This document shows, in pieces, positions 5,382-5,474 of a stretch of DNA of 5,474 bases (positions are counted from its first letter, which is position 1; every line of letters begins with the position of its first letter). Under the pieces are notes generated by a model, which worked only from the letters and a program-made list of their open reading frames with translations, was not told where the DNA came from and ran no database searches. Source of the stretch: Rickettsiales bacterium (GTDB lineage: Bacteria > Pseudomonadota > Alphaproteobacteria > Rickettsiales > UBA1997). The position numbers were made by a program, and so were the translations under genes. The stretch lies in the NCBI GenBank assembly GCA_031269065.1, contig JAIRWJ010000082.1:1-5474 (forward strand). The letters run 5' to 3'.

Positions 5382-5407
5382 CCTATCGGCGGTTTCCGGA
5401 AGATAGG
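5382..5407 (+). repeat. Hairpin downstream of ppa
   Basis: CCTATC (5382-5387) pairs with GATAGG (5402-5407), and inside an interior loop CGG (5390-5392) pairs with CCG (5396-5398) around TTT. It begins 12 bases after the ppa stop. No T-run follows, so it may stabilise the mRNA 3' end or be a weak, rho-assisted terminator, but it is not a convincing intrinsic one. Confidence 0.35.
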
Positions 5408-5416
5408 CGAAGGAAG

Positions 5417-5474
5417 ATGGTTACCTCATGTAGTCAGCGAATTTTGATGATTCTGCGCTATAGTAAAGATCGAC
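5417..5474 (+). CDS. Possible start of a further gene, 3' partial
   Basis: An ATG at 5417 opens a frame that stays open to the end of the window (19 codons, beginning MVTSCSQRILMILRYSKDR). AAGGA at 5410-5414 could be its ribosome site but is only two bases from the ATG. The fragment is too short to recognise or to separate from chance. Confidence 0.2.
   Translation, partial: MVTSCSQRILMILRYSKDR

Overview
The window looks like a piece of a proteobacterial chromosome, most likely from an alphaproteobacterium of the Rickettsiales type or a similar host-associated lineage. The main reasons are the inorganic pyrophosphatase, whose wording (for example the FFEHYKDLEKGKWVKV stretch) is close to what I remember of rickettsial enzymes, a compact cytidylate kinase, and a six-domain ribosomal protein S1 directly after cmk. 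The DNA has moderate GC, and most genes lack a strong Shine-Dalgarno sequence. Two long non-coding gaps carry GC-rich palindromes, as in the repeat-bearing intergenic regions of rickettsial genomes. This placement is an inference from remembered sequences, not from a search.

Layout. Positions 2-229 hold the C-terminal end of an L-serine dehydratase with an unusual Cys-rich tail. Positions 230-597 have no convincing gene but contain three related GC-rich palindromic elements in mixed orientation, then a candidate promoter. Positions 598-1023 encode a small exported protein of unknown function. Positions 1024-1393 hold a large hairpin, a good rho-independent terminator, a second terminator-like hairpin, and a candidate 44-codon Cys-rich ORF on the minus strand. 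Positions 1394-2269 encode a polytopic PAP2-superfamily membrane protein that lacks both consensus arginines of the PAP2 signature. Positions 2382-2993 (cmk), 3074-4783 (rpsA) and 4830-5369 (ppa) are three housekeeping genes in a row on the plus strand. The last 105 bases hold a weak hairpin and possibly the start of another gene.

How the genes fit together. cmk (CMP/dCMP phosphorylation), rpsA (mRNA capture on the 30S subunit) and ppa (removal of pyrophosphate from nucleotide, RNA and aminoacyl-tRNA synthesis) are core functions. They may be co-transcribed from a TTGACA promoter just upstream of cmk, with gaps of 80 and 46 bases and no clear terminator between them. The region upstream of cmk is accessory: an orphan secreted protein, repeat palindromes and a divergent PAP2 protein. 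I see no defence, mobile or biosynthetic system. The points most worth checking are the altered PAP2 motif, the small antisense Cys-rich ORF, the serine dehydratase tail and the palindrome family.
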